64,000 nucleotides of DNA, from assembly GCF_028583425.1 (NCBI RefSeq), contig NC_072800.1, positions 4,663,001-4,727,000 of the forward strand, in the 5' to 3' direction. Positions within the stretch are counted from its first letter, which is position 1, and each line of letters starts with the position of its first letter. The notes beneath the pieces were generated by a model. That model ran no database searches and had not been told where the DNA came from. It saw nothing but the letters and a program-made list of their open reading frames with translations. This DNA comes from Eublepharis macularius. Its lineage: Eukaryota > Chordata > Lepidosauria > Squamata > Eublepharidae. Position numbers and translations under genes: made by a program. This document shows positions 51,576 through 63,210 of this stretch, in pieces.

Positions 51576-54381
51576 CAGCCTTTGGCAGCCATTTTGTAAT
51601 CCCCCAATCTTTCTCAATATTCTACACTTTCATCAGCTTTAACAAAAGATAGGGAGTGGGACCCTGGAACTACATGATTCAGATGTGATCAAGGAGATCA
51701 AGAAGGCACAGGATCACAGACTAGCTGGATCTAGTGCAAAGGCCAGAACCATCAAGGCATCCTCTTCCTTTTTATTCTGAAATCAGGTTTACTCATTTTA
51801 AACAAAAGTCATGTTTGTTACAGTTGACTTCAGACAAGGCACTTCTACGCTTCTGAGAATGCTGTTTAGTTCAAGTAGTTTCTATGGAATATCTATGTTA
51901 AAGTGCATAAATTTAACATTACTCCCTTTCTCCCTTAATGTGCACATTACTGCCATGTATTCTGCTGGGAGTTGGGCATGTATTTGAGAAGCTTAACATA
52001 AATAATCCCTTGAAAGCAAGGCAATTAAAAACGACGCTGGAAATGAAATTCCATCTTTAACACTCTCCTCTGCGGAGACGTACAAAGGAACAGATGGCCG
52101 TCCTGCTCACTTTCTCTCTGTGTCATTTACAAACTCTTAAGCAAGTACAAATATCTCCAAGGCACACAAAAATAAGATGGTGGGATTTTTTGTGAAGGGT
52201 TTTTTTTCTCAGGATAAATTTCAAAATACTTGCTTTAATAAATGAAAACAGTATCAGGCATGCTCTCAATTCAAAGCGACTTTTGGAACTTTGCAATGAA
52301 ACGACTCCTCGTACACGTGTACTCTCCAGCCCAGCTAGGGGAAGCAGGTGCCTAAAGTCAGCCTTCCACGGGCATCAGCCTAGCTCAGCAGGCTGAGTGC
52401 AAAGGTGCTATTCCTCTGGTGTAGCGGAAGTTATGCCAGCATTAGGGCGTTTCCACTGGCAGGAGAGGGCACCATTATTTCTCAATCCTCTTTCCTACTT
52501 TGGAGTTTGGACCCCCCTTCCCCCACTGTTTCTAAGGGTTCCTAGATTCCCAGCAGCAACATTTCAAGGCCTCTGAGGGCCACACCACAGCAAGAGGGGA
52601 CAAGGGATAGCCTTGAACTCCGTGAACTCTACTCCACTCCCGTGTTTCCAGACATTTCAACTCAGGCCCACCTTTGATGCTTTTAAAATACGAATATAGT
52701 TGATGTCTGTACTAGATACATAACATGGGGACAACATAAAATACTACTTAACTATTCCTATCAATTCCCCCCAAATCAAAAGCTGTAACATAAAGCTCCA
52801 ACATTGTTCATAATTAGGGATCCTATTCCCCTGGTGAGGGTGGGGGAGCCCCCTCTCCCACCTCCCCCCTAACTTGGCTGGTGGGGGGAGCAAGATGGGG
52901 AACGGGCCTCTTGAGCATGCTCCTGGGACCGGTACAATGACATCACTGACCTCATCAGCCCCCATCATCTCAACAAAATCAGCCCCCCACAGCACAGTCT
53001 AATGGAATTACCAGCTGAGAATTCACTTCTTAAAGTGGCAGTGCATTCCCAGGGTGTGCCTGGTGAGGCCAATCACATCTAGTGGGGTCCTCCTGAGTTT
53101 TCTACGCCTCAGACGAATATCTGTACAGAAATTCTTGCATGCATAGATGGATCTGTTGATTGAGAGAGTAACCCAGCAGCGGCATTAGAAGAGGATTTGC
53201 AGTGAGGGCGAAGTCAATGCAGTGTTGATCAGCCCTGGCTCCCAGATCTGGGAAGGCATGGATTACCTTGGAATTAAATCACTCCTTGAAATGTCACGTT
53301 TCCAAAAAAGGCTCCTCCTCCCTCTTTCAGAATCACTGACCTAGGGGAATCCCAGATTGAAACGGAAAGGTCGCCGCCCAAAGTTACACGGTAATATTAC
53401 AAGATGCAATATCAGTAAAAGCATTAACACCGCCTGCAAGAAATGCCTTTTTAAAAGTCAGTATAACCTCAAAGGAGTTCATCATCCATTTCACAGAACA
53501 AATTAAAGACTAAATTATATCAGCGAAAAATAGCATTGTCTCCGCTTTACTGTTCCTTTACAACACTTATTCTGAAGTCAATTATTACAGTCAATGGTTA
53601 TCTCCTTGTGGTATCCTACTGCATTTTAAATTGAATTTTAAAAGGAAAATATTTTCTTTTGGATTCATAGACACGCTACAAACATTGATCTCAATAAAAA
53701 TCAGAAAGAACAAAACAAATTATTTAGCCCCAAAAAGAAACAATCATTATTGGTGACTGTTGGATCTAAATCAATGGACAGATAAATATGGTCCCCCTCC
53801 CCCGCCATGTTAGAATCCCATGTATTGAATACACCAATTACTAATTGTGCAAAAACATTATTTGGATAGACCAAATTCTGCACTTAACCATATAGGGAGG
53901 AGGCAATATGGTTTGCATTAAAAAATGGTTTGCATAACATAAGATCTGACCTGTTCAACAGCACCACACTACAGAGAACTCCTGCCAGGTACTGCCACTA
54001 TAGCAGCAGGAGAAGTTTGCCAGAGAAAAGTATGGTCATGGCAAGGCTGTATTACCACTGTGTTACCACCTTTCTGTATTACCACATCACTGGAAGTGAC
54101 CATTGCATGTAAACGCAACGCCCTCACTACCCCCAAAATCCATGAGAATTGCCATCTATGGTAATTTTGATCATAGAGATTTTGGAGATTTCTAGAGCAT
54201 TTTGTCAACATTGAAGTCACTTACATGCCTAGAGTTGATTCTGTGGCATTTCACAACACCATTCAAGGCCAAGCCCTCTCTACCAAACTCCTACGGGTTA
54301 TCTTGGCCGGCAACCCTACATCAGACTATTAAACTGTGGCCACAGTGCCTAATGAATCCAAACAAAATAACTAAGGTCTAA
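51576..54381. other. No recognisable gene; two small hints
   Basis: 51961-52008 (TCTGCTGGGAGTTGGGCATG, TTGAGAAGCTTAACATAAAT) repeats the inverted LINE text at 50455-50502. 52830-52990 (CCAATGACATCACTGACCTC-like, TTGGGGGAGCC) may be a decayed MITE. The rest is apparently unique. Confidence 0.45.
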
Positions 54382-55101
54382 GCTGCTGTAGCACAGTGGT
54401 TAAATGGTTTGGCTGTGAACCAGCATTCTAATGGTTCGAATCCCACTCCTGCCATGAGCTCTGTAGGTGGCCTTGAGTAAGCCACCCCTCTCAGCCCCAG
54501 CTCCCCCGCTGTATTGTGGGGATAATACTAACTTGTTCACCTTTCTGGGTGAGGCACTAATGTCATATATGTCTGTCTACATACTGGCCATGAGTGTTTC
54601 CTGTGTTCTGTACTGGGTCCTCTGAGAGTACACGAAGTTGCCTATTGATAATCTGCTTAGCTGGAAGTTCCTTATCTTGCAGGTGCCTAGGGTGGCGTCT
54701 ACTTTCATTTTCACAGCCACCTGGGAGAGCGTCCCTGAAGGCCAGGCAAGCCTGGGAACTGAAAATGACTTCATTCTTGCTTCTCTCCTCCAGTCCCTCT
54801 CCCCTCGTCTGACCAGCCCTTCCTCCCCCTCCTGACCCCTTCGCACCAGAATCTCAACCATCCTTACCCCAAAGGTGGGAACTTTCCCTATAACTGACCC
54901 CTCCAAACTCCCATACATCACTTCTGCCAACGACCCTGCCTGAGGATGCTGATGCTGATAGATCTCTCATGAAGTCACTTTAACTCATCCCCTGGAGTGT
55001 GTGTAGTGGAGTACTAGGGGGGATCTAACTGCCAGAACCTGACAACTAATCTGTCTAGAGAAGTGGCATGTTATTGTTATTGCTATTGCTATTGTTATTG
55101 T
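54382..55101 (+). mobile_element. MIR-like SINE (variant), split by a solo LTR
   Basis: Head GCTGCTGTAGCACAGTGGTT, B box ATGGTTCGAATCCC and core text GGTGGCCTTGAGTAAGCC run to GAGGCACTAA at 54560. After the LTR, CTGTCTAGAGAAGTGGCATG and (ATTGTT)n-like tail complete it. An intact relative at 56248-56473 shows the expected join (GGCACTAAGCTGTCTAGAAG). Confidence 0.88.
54561..55044 (+). mobile_element. Solo LTR, family 1, copy 2
   Basis: 484 bp, starting TGTCATATATG and ending GAACCTGACA, flanked by the perfect 5-bp duplication ACTAA (54556-54560 and 55045-55049). Both borders are confirmed by the interrupted SINE. It aligns with 9848-10298. ATAGATCTCTCATGAAG near 54957 occupies the place of the ATGGATCTCTATTAAAA polyadenylation-like region in the other copy. 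No gag, pol or env sequence is nearby. Confidence 0.9.
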
Positions 55102-56247
55102 AGACTTCTAAAAACAACAGGGTTTTTGTATCTAACCAAACTGCTCATAAATCTTAAAGAACAGTTGTCATCTGGAGATATTTTATAATCTCTGAAAGAA
55201 TGTCTAATCCCTGAGCTATCTTGAGTGCCAATATTTACTTTCTTTCATGTCCAGGTGGTGTTATTTTTTTAAACATCATACTTATGCTGTTGGCAAAATT
55301 AAACATTCTGATATGATGTGGAGCACATCATAAGGGGCCCTGTGGAGTAGAAGATAGTGCTGGACATTAACTGGGGAGTTCTGCATCTAAAGCTATACAG
55401 TTCTGTAAGTGTCTGTGACTAACCTACCTCATAGGATTATTGTACTGATAAAATAGGGAGATGATATACATCCTCCAGTTTCATAGAGGAAAGTTGGCTT
55501 AAATACGCTAAATAAATCTACATTTTCACCATCAGCCATTCCAAACAGATATTCTAAGCCAGGCATCAGTTTAGATTTAAGGCACATTATATTCTGTTGC
55601 TATCAGAAGCATAAACAAAGTGAATTGGAAGCTAAAGAAGAAATTTCAGACAAGAAAGTTTTATTATTCCAACCTCAGCTCATGAAATTAACATCCCTGG
55701 CTCTATAATAATAGTAAGCATAAATCAGATATATGTAGCATAATATTCAGTTTATGAATAGTATACTTCTTCAGAAAGAAAACTTGATTTGAAAGTGAAT
55801 CCAAGCAGGAGACATTTACTCTGTAATGACTCAGCCACTTCTGGCTGAAGGAAAGAGGCAGAAGTCATGTAAATCTTTCTGTCTTTCAAATAACGGCATG
55901 TGAGCAGAATAGCAACATGAGTGAAGGGGGGCAGTCCAGCTAAATATGCTTTAGCATCACACACACACATTTGCCATTTCCTGTCACAGACACATACCAA
56001 CAAGTGCCAATCAGAAGCCAGAGGATATCTAGCTGGAAAGCTCAGGTGAGTTAACCTTCTCAATATTAGATGATGAATCAGACCTAAGGTCCACCTATCT
56101 AGCATCTGTTTTCCACATGTTTCTAGAAAGTTCATCAGCAAGGCTTGAAGACCCCAGTCACCTCATTATTTGTTCCTGTTATTTAGAAGTACAGAATCCT
56201 TGTATATGGAGTTTTAAAGTAGCTATCACTTACAGTCTCTCATTTAC
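55102..56247. other. No recognisable feature
   Basis: A/T-rich, apparently unique. Confidence 0.45.
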
Positions 56248-56473
56248 AGCTGCTGTAGCACAGTGGTTAAGTGGCTCAGCTGTGAATCAGAACTCTACTG
56301 GTTTGAATCCCACTACTGCCATGAGCTCAGTAGGTGGCCTTGGAGAAGCCACTCCTCTCAGCCCAGCTCCCCAGCTGCATCGTGGGGATAATAATAACAC
56401 TAACTTGTTCACCACTCTGGGTGAGGCACTAAGCTGTCTAGAAGAGCGGTATATAAGTGTAGTTATTATTAAA
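56248..56473 (+). mobile_element. MIR-like SINE (variant), complete
   Basis: CAGCTGCTGTAGCACAGTGG (A box), CTGGTTTGAATCCC (B box), GGCCTTGGAGAAGCCACTCC core, ATCGTGGGGATAATAATAAC and the tail GAAGAGCGGTATATAAGTGT then ATTATT. It serves as reference for the split copy at 54382. Confidence 0.9.
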
Positions 56474-56659
56474 CGTTACTAAGTACCTAGAGACACTCAA
56501 GTGAACCTCATTTCACATGGTCCCCTTCCAACTTTCCATGCACTCCGATAGCTGAGCTGGTATCCTTCCCACAGTCTTAAAGACATTCCTCCAGAAAATA
56601 GCTTCTTAAGCTGGAGAAAGGTTTCAGTGGAGTGATGTGATAAATGTTATTAGCTTGTA

Positions 56660-56862
56660 GGGGGATGTCAGTGACAGGAGGCATGATGGCATCTCCAGAT
56701 GACAGGAATTTACCCCCTTGGGGGAAATGGTACCTTTGGAGAGAGGAGTCTATCGCATCACACTGACCGAGGTTCCTCCTGTCCCCAAATGCTTCCTCCC
56801 CCAGGCTCTAGCCCTAAATCTCCAGGAATTCCTCAACCCAGATGTGGCAATCCTTGTGCATC
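56660..56862 (-). mobile_element. MITE-like fragment (AAATTCCTGG type), antisense
   Basis: AAATCTCCAGGAATTCCTCA and GTCTATCGCATCACACTGAC are reverse versions of motifs in the copy at 30541; GATGTGGCAATCC marks the terminus. Confidence 0.55.
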
Positions 56863-57256
56863 ATCAGGACTGACTTCCAAAATCTATCTGATGGCTTTGT
56901 TTGAATTAGGTACATTTTCTACAATGGATTGTTGTCTACATTAGCCCACTTGGCAGGTAGGAAAGTTCCAGAAGCATTGGGCATCTATGCCCAGCATCAA
57001 AGCAGAGAAAACTTTTTAAAAAATCAGTCATATCTGGTAAAAAGTGGTCTCCATTATGTGATAAGCAGGGATCAGTTCCAGTTCTCAAATGCAGAGACCA
57101 TGTGACATACTCACATGTTCCCCTCCACAATATTGCAGCTGCAGACAGAGTTTCAGACACCCATGTGCTTAGCCACAGAGGAAGGGCCTTGTGTCAGTAG
57201 TAGCACACAGGTTTTTGAAAAGCACTGCAGGGATGGTTCCTGACTTCCAACAGGGA

Positions 57257-57622
57257 TCAGCTGTCTGCTGGCACCAGAATTAAAAAGAATTCAAAAGGTT
57301 CCTTCTCCAGTGCAACACGTCCTTGGATGAACCCTGGAGGGGGGGTGGAGGCCCCTGGCTGGGCTGCACCTGTAGCCTTGGACGTCCCTGGCTGAGCTTC
57401 CCCTGTGGTACTGGGGCCAGAGGGTGCTGGTGCCTCTGCCTCAGCTGCTGGCTGTGAGCTCTGATCATCCAACAGCTGTTGCTCCTGGTCACCGGCTTCT
57501 GCTGAGTCAGGGCTAGGGCTGGTTACACAGAACTCCTCTTCTCCTGAGGAGTCCTGGCTGGCTACACGAGGCTCCTCTCCTCCAGAGGAGTCCTCACTCT
57601 CATCGAGTCCAGACTGGGCCAA
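57257..57622 (-). other. Acidic, proline-rich open frame of unknown origin
   Basis: The 121-codon frame is rich in Glu, Ser, Ala and Pro (SGGEEPRVASQDSSGEEEF, then AEAEAPAPSGPSTTGEAQPG) with repeated SSGEE and GAAQPG-like motifs. Low-complexity composition of this kind occurs in transposon N-termini and gag-like linkers, but no domain is visible and no homolog is present in the window. The frame ends just before the LINE fragment at 57690. Confidence 0.35.
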
Positions 57623-57689
57623 GACATACCAGCAGCATTAGAGACTAATACTAATCCACCTACCAGGCCAAAGTTGTTAAGGCGTGACA

Positions 57690-58645
57690 GCCAATTCAGC
57701 ATAAACCAGGTAAAATGGGCCATCTTGACATCATTATCTGCAACATAGCCGGATGGGCTTGCCTTAGAAGCCTAGGTAGCACCCTCTTTCATAGGAGCTA
57801 TGGCAGTCTGCTTCTCCAGGAGACTTGGACTGCAGACGAGCTCATAACCAATGGTTACTCTTCCTTCTCCAAAACGGCCATCTCTAGTGTAGGCTCGGGG
57901 AGGCTAAAAGGGGCCCTAGGGATTTTAATCTCTACATCACTCCAAGCTGACTGTGTCCATCTACACAATTTGAACCAATGGGCAATGGCAGTCCTCCTAC
58001 ACTTCAATACAGAGTCCCTCTTAATTCTAAATGTTTATATTCCATCCTATCAGAAACAAGCAGATGTACTCAGAAGTTGGAACGCACTAGAATCCCATAT
58101 TGAAGATCTCTTATTGGATACTCTGGCTGATATGATCCTGGTGGGAGGAGACTCTAATGCTAGACTTGGCCTAAACGACGAGGCCCTCACTGAACATCTC
58201 GGACCCTTGAGATGTGCTGAGGAAGACATCCACAACCTTACGGATTACCAACACTTATCAAAGGACCTCAAAGCAAACAGTGCTGACCTTTGCTTACTAA
58301 ATTTGACAAGAAAATTTGACTTATCCATATTAAATGGCTCCACGGGAGGAGATTATCCAGGGGGACTCCCCTTTCTGGCAAGTAATAAAGGTAGTACTAT
58401 TGAACCCCAGGTTACGCTCAAGTGTGCCAAATTTTTGGCAGCAGCTTATAGGATCTGTAGAGAATTTGTAATAACGTGATATGAATGACTTTTAAAGTAA
58501 GTTAATCTATCATATTTTGTTTGGGAATGACCTAGATTCTGCTTTTAGATTGAAATCTAGATATTTTTATTACTATTACTAATAAAACTATGGTTTTATT
58601 ACTATTTCTGTCTGTTTTATGTTGGTTATGAACGGCAATAAACTC
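57690..58645 (+). pseudogene. I/Vingi-like LINE: endonuclease domain joined to the 3' end
   Basis: The frame 57715-58479 encodes an APE-type endonuclease: IIICNIAGW, LLLQETWTAD (catalytic Glu), LNVYIPSYQKQ (catalytic Tyr) and VGGDSNARLGL (Asp/Asn). The last domain motif (usually near SVIDYVL) is altered (GSTIEPQVTL), and the frame then runs into VTLKCAKFLAAAYRIC, text expected at the far C-terminus. The 3' UTR follows and ends near GAACGGCAATAAACTCTGAC (58630-58650). Reverse transcriptase is missing entirely, so about 2-3 kb was deleted internally. It is the complementary half of the copy at 48258. Confidence 0.82.
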
Positions 58646-58649
58646 TGAC

Positions 58650-59218
58650 TTTGACTTTACCTTTCCCATGAGACAGTGTGAGAATGTGCAGGCAGAAACT
58701 CATCTAGATAGCTCAGCAACCATTGACTGAATCAAGTTACATTGCCACGAGGGATAGAGAGAAACCTAAACAGTCAGTGTCATCTTTAAAATGTGGGGGT
58801 TTTTTAGTTTTGTTTTGTTTTAACAGTGTGCCTTTCAACAATCGGAGATGTCAGGACAAGTGATGACCAGGTAAAGATGGTTGTGGCAAAGCAGTATGTT
58901 ACAGTACAAACAGCGTCTGAGTTGTGCAAATACAACGTGGCCAATATTTGATTCTGATGAATGGCACTGTTGTCAAGGTATTTATCGCATGGTGTATTTC
59001 TTGAACTAGAAGGAAAAGAGTTTGCTGTCAGGAAAACAAAATACTACTATTAATATTAAGTTGGACTTCATTACATTTATGAGGATTATAAAAGTATGGT
59101 TTTATTGCCCAGACTTCCTTTTTGTTCTGTTAACTGGTTTTGTTTGGATGTGAGTAGCAAATTACAGTCTGGTAATTCGTACCCTATCGGCTATATTTCT
59201 CTTTTTGTATGGGTCCAG
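58650..59218. other. No recognisable feature
   Basis: A/T-rich and unassigned. Confidence 0.4.
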
Positions 59219-59456
59219 GCAATAGTTTGCCAGCTGATAGTTTAAAGGGCCCTGCCGCTTGCAAGTGGCAGGAAAAGTTGAAATGCCCATTTCCCCTTTA
59301 ATACGAACTGCCCCTTTAATACGAACCAAATGAACCAGTAGACCAGTTCGTGGAAGTTCGTGGAAATGAGTTTCCACAAACCACTGGTTTGTGAACCACG
59401 AACCGACCTGGTTCATGCATTTTTTGGGTTGGTATTTAGGTTCATGCCCATCTCTA
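59219..59456. mobile_element. hAT element right end, GTTCATGCCC subfamily
   Basis: It ends GGTTCATGCCCATCTCTA (59439-59456), the same terminus as the hAT family at 17290 and 38454. The subterminal part is full of GTTCGTGGAA and GAACCA motifs in both orientations. No left end was found, so the copy is truncated and no duplication can be scored. Confidence 0.72.
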
Positions 59457-59581
59457 ATCATAAGCCCCTCTCCTCATGTGTTTTAAACACAGACAAGCTG
59501 CCTGGCTAGGCAGGAGATGGAAAAGTACTGGAACGGGAGGAGTGAAGTAAGACTAACTCTCAGCCCCTTCACACCCCAGGA

Positions 59582-60240
59582 ATGTGTAAAACCATAGAAC
59601 AATGGAAGTCTCCAGAAGTACTTGAATAAATCCTTTCACACCCCTTCCAATCCTACCCTTACCCACTCTCCTAGTATAGTCTCACCCATCCAGCCATTGT
59701 GGGTCATCAACAATCTTTTTACACCTATAGTTCCTCTCAGGAAAGCACAATCAAACCTTCCCAGTTCATTGTCCCACCTTGGAGACAGTTCGCCAGTCCT
59801 ATTGTCTCACCCCAGAGACAGTTTCCCAATACTTTTTCTTCCCCAGAGACAACCATTCAGCCGTTGTTTTTGAGCAGAAGGTGCACTACTGCCCCAGGGT
59901 ATGTTCCATGGTATAATTGGACTGCTCGCTGTCTCATTCAATGTGTGTGCTTTGAACCCACGCATGCGCCCTTGGACTGCATGTCTGAGCAATCTCCCTC
60001 TCCTTGCTGCGAGGTGCTGGTCACTGAAGTGGCTCTTCCTCAGATGGCCTCTGTCTTCTGTAACTGGTAAATATAAACCCACTCTGCAACTCTCTCCAAC
60101 TTTCTTCTGTTTTCCTAGTTAGCCCTGTGTGTGTGCTGTGTTTTGTGTGCAATTGATCTTTAAATAAAAACTCCTTTTTAATTGAACGTCTGCCTGCTTA
60201 TTGAAAGGGTTCTCTAGAAGAAGGGGTCCTCGTATACACA
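59582..60240 (+). mobile_element. Possible LTR with promoter and polyadenylation signals
   Basis: TGTGTAAAACC at 59582 and CGTATACACA at 60240 give TG...CA ends with TGTGTA/TACACA inverted termini. GTAAATATAAACCC (60067) looks like a TATA box and AATAAAAACTCC (60164) like a polyadenylation signal about 95 bases downstream, the usual LTR spacing. Short repeats of CCCCAGAGACA occur in the presumed upstream part. Flanking bases (CAGGAA and GACGCA) do not form a duplication, so the borders are uncertain. Confidence 0.45.
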
Positions 60241-61619
60241 GACGCAAAAGATCCCTAACTTACCTGCCTCTTGCTGGTCTCCTTGCATGCTAATTCCCAC
60301 AACTCGCAAGGAGACCTCATTGGGTAACACCTTGTGGTCTCTTAGATGATCTCATAAATGTAACCTCCTAACTTAAATTATATTTAGAATTGTTGTAAAT
60401 AACCATCAATGGCAGTGTGAAAGAGTATACCTTTTATCAAAAGCACCCATATTTAGAATCTTGGACATCTGCCATAGAAAATGTACTAAACATATGCAGA
60501 GTGAAAAACAGTCCCACGCTCTCAGGCTTTCAGCCTCTACCAAAGCTTAAAACTAGTTTGTTGCAACTGTGAAGAAAAAAAAGTAAAGAAAGTGTGTTCA
60601 CATGAAGCAAACTATACATTTTAATGAAGTGTCTATGAGAACATTACTCCAGTGCCTTGTAGTAATTAAATAACACCATAACTCTCTAAAAGGTTATTTT
60701 GATCTTAGCATCAATAAAATCACTGGCAAGAGTCCCATTCATTCAGTGATGCTGGGATTTCATCTTTAGCAAGATCCTCCACAGAGCGTTTGTCTCACTC
60801 ACTGAAGCAAGGCACTGGAAAATGAACCCTCATCGAACCATTTTACTGGAGTCTTTCATATATATCATCTCTGCTCACATAAAATGTAAAAGGACCTCAA
60901 TTAAGTCATAACAAACATACTGAGAGGAACTCTAAGACAGAAAATTGCCAAATAGAGTCTACTCATCAAAGCCAATTCAATCTTTTTGCTTCCCATTTGA
61001 TGGGATCAGTTGTCCTCCTATCATGTATCAGAGGGAGTTCCCTTCATAGATGCATGGTGTGACCGTCATTTGGCATATACAAGCACAAGGATACAAACCT
61101 GGTGAAGCCTCTGGACTAAAAAACGTCCAGCATTGCTAGGTATGTCCCATGACATCTGACTGTCACTGTTTGATTCGGCGTTCCCTCAGTGATCCTTCCT
61201 TCATGCCCAGTATTTTGTTTGAACTGTTTAATTGTTGTGATTATGTCTTTGTAGATCTAGTTTTAACTATTTTAATGTTGTTGCTGTTGTTTTGGTTGGG
61301 TTTAATCATTTTAAAATGTTATTTTATTATGCATGTTTTAATGTGTTTCCTGCTTTGGTGTTAAATCAATAATGGTCTGATTTTTTCTTTTGCCTCAGAA
61401 CAGTCCATATTAGGGGTGAGGCAATATTGCCAATTTCATTCCTTTTTAGATATTTGATGTCATCATTGTGTTTGGTTTGTCTCATTTTGTTGCTGCTGAT
61501 TGTGACCCTTTTCTTCATTTCATACCTTTATGGCATTTTTGTGCTCTTTAGACATACAAACCTTTGAACACCATTATATGGCACTAATAAGGAACTGATG
61601 CAAAACTAACGTTGAAAAA
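60241..61619. other. No recognisable gene
   Basis: The T-rich stretch at 61200-61370 (GTTTTAATGTGTTTCCTG) resembles a LINE 3' UTR but cannot be assigned. Confidence 0.4.
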
Positions 61620-61876
61620 TAAGCCCTATAAGGATGCGTATACAAGAACACCTCTCCAAAATTCGAACTAGAAATAGGGAGGCACCCTTAGTACAGCACT
61701 TTGAGGCTCACCATGAAAATGAACGTAAATTCAAATTTTCAGTGCTGGAGGATATAAGATCAGTTGATAATATTACTAGAAGATTACATCAGGCAGAGGC
61801 TCAATGGATATTTAGAATGGACAGTCTTGCCCCTAGAGGTCTAAACAATAAAATAGACTTCACGGTATTTTTGTAA
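61620..61876 (+). pseudogene. Penelope-like element C-terminal fragment
   Basis: The frame reads MRIQEHLSKIRTRNREAPLV, then QHFEAHH, FKFSVLEDI, LHQAEAQWIFRMDSL and APRGLNNKIDF. This matches the end of the GIY-YIG nuclease domain in Penelope-like retroelements, where AP(L)xxHF, a W/QxExxWIxxLxSLxPxGLN block closes the protein. The GIY-YIG residues and the reverse transcriptase upstream are absent. The stop after VFL is at the expected C-terminus. Confidence 0.75.
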
Positions 61877-62594
61877 TAGAATTGTAATGTTGAAATTAAC
61901 TTCTAGCTTTTTTCATACTGTTGTAACTTTAAATGGAATGTAGCCTCTTCAAACTATGACGTTGTTAATGCAATCAGATCTCTTTAAATCATAATGAGCG
62001 GGTAATGATTATGCTGTTAAATATGGTGCGGCTAATTGGGGCCGCACGCAACAGGAAATTGGATGGCTATCATGCGGTGTGAAATGTACAGCTTTGAAGA
62101 AAATTGAAAGTCCGTTGTATATAATATGTAATATGCTTTATAAATTGCTGGTTAAGGATGACTTGATGAATGGATAATTATATTTATAGAAACTATTGGC
62201 CAGGACGAAGAGACATCGAAACAAGCAGGTTTCATAAGCCGGCAGGCTCGTTGCCAACTGCTGGGAGCCCTGTGGCTGCCACAATCAAGAACTGGAAGTG
62301 GCTTTGTTCCATGAAGTCATCAGCATCGGAACTTCATTGGCATCTGCCTGAAAGAAATAGGATTACAATGGAATTGTGTTTAGACCATTGAACCAAGTTA
62401 TGGACTTACCTTATTAATATGGAGTATGAACTAAAGGAATGTATAAATATTTAAAAAATTATTCACAAGTGAGCACTTGCACTTTCAAATTAATATAATT
62501 AATTTTGGGTAACATCGGATAGTGTTTATGGTCTTCTTGTGGAGTTCTGTTCCTGTTGTGTTAATGATATTGGAGACCTCTCTTCCTTTGTGTA
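61877..62594 (+). other. Probable 3' part of the Penelope-like element
   Basis: Non-coding, A/T-rich. AGACATCGAAACAAGCAGGT at about 62209-62230 recalls the CGAAAC context found in Penelope-like terminal sequences, but other required bases are not evident. Right border is roughly where the SINE tail begins at 62595. Confidence 0.35.
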
Positions 62595-62697
62595 TACAGT
62601 GAGAATAATAGTAACATACTTTGTAAACTGCTTTGAGTGGGTGTTAAGTTGCCCTGAAGGACAATATATAAATTGAATGTTGTTGTTGTTGTTGAAA
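62595..62697 (+). mobile_element. MIR-like SINE tail
   Basis: CATACTTTGTAAACTGCTTT, GAGTGGGTGTTAAGTTGCCC and ATATATAAATTGAATG then (TTG)n match the tail of the SINE at 25160. The tRNA-like head is missing. Confidence 0.85.
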
Positions 62698-62819
62698 ATT
62701 AATTCCTTTTAGTGAGAAAAATTGGTAGGAAGTAGTAAAAAATGGGATGGGAAGTCCTCAGGGCCACATGAATTCTAGAGAATCAAGTAAAATGCAGCTG
62801 CAAAAAAGCTCTTCTCCCA

Positions 62820-63075
62820 ACTAGCCCGGAGGAAGGGCCCCCTACCTTCACATGGCCAATCTGGCCACCTGGATTCATGGCACAGTAACATCAAGACTAG
62901 ACTACTGTGATGCACTCTACATAGGTCTCCCCTCAAAGTCAACTTGGAGCCTTCAGTTGGTGGAGAACGCTGCAGCTCGTTTACTTTCAGGAGCTAGATG
63001 GAGCATGCATATCACTCCCATTCTGTAGTCACTCCATCGGCTGCCCATCAGTTACAGAGCTCAATTTAAGGTCAA
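62820..63075 (+). pseudogene. L3-like LINE reverse-transcriptase C-terminal fragment
   Basis: Translation reads GTVTSRLDYCDALYIGLPSK, SLQLVENAAARLLSGARW, HITPIL, a stop, then LHRLPISYRAQFKV. The same block is at 23463-23650 in the larger L3-like copy. Confidence 0.85.
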
Positions 63076-63084
63076 CAAGCTGGC

Positions 63085-63210
63085 AAACATGGTGAAATAT
63101 AACATCTCCTGAGATTAACATACAAAGGGCACTCCAAAAGAATGTGTGCAATAGTATCACTCTTACCTGAGGAACAGGTACATATTTGTTCTGCATAAGA
63201 TAAACACAAA
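63085..63210 (-). pseudogene. I/Vingi-like LINE C-terminus, antisense
   Basis: On the minus strand: EQICTCSSGKSDTIAHILLE then CPLYVNLRR, the C-x-C...H...C block also seen at 50401-50610. Confidence 0.72.
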
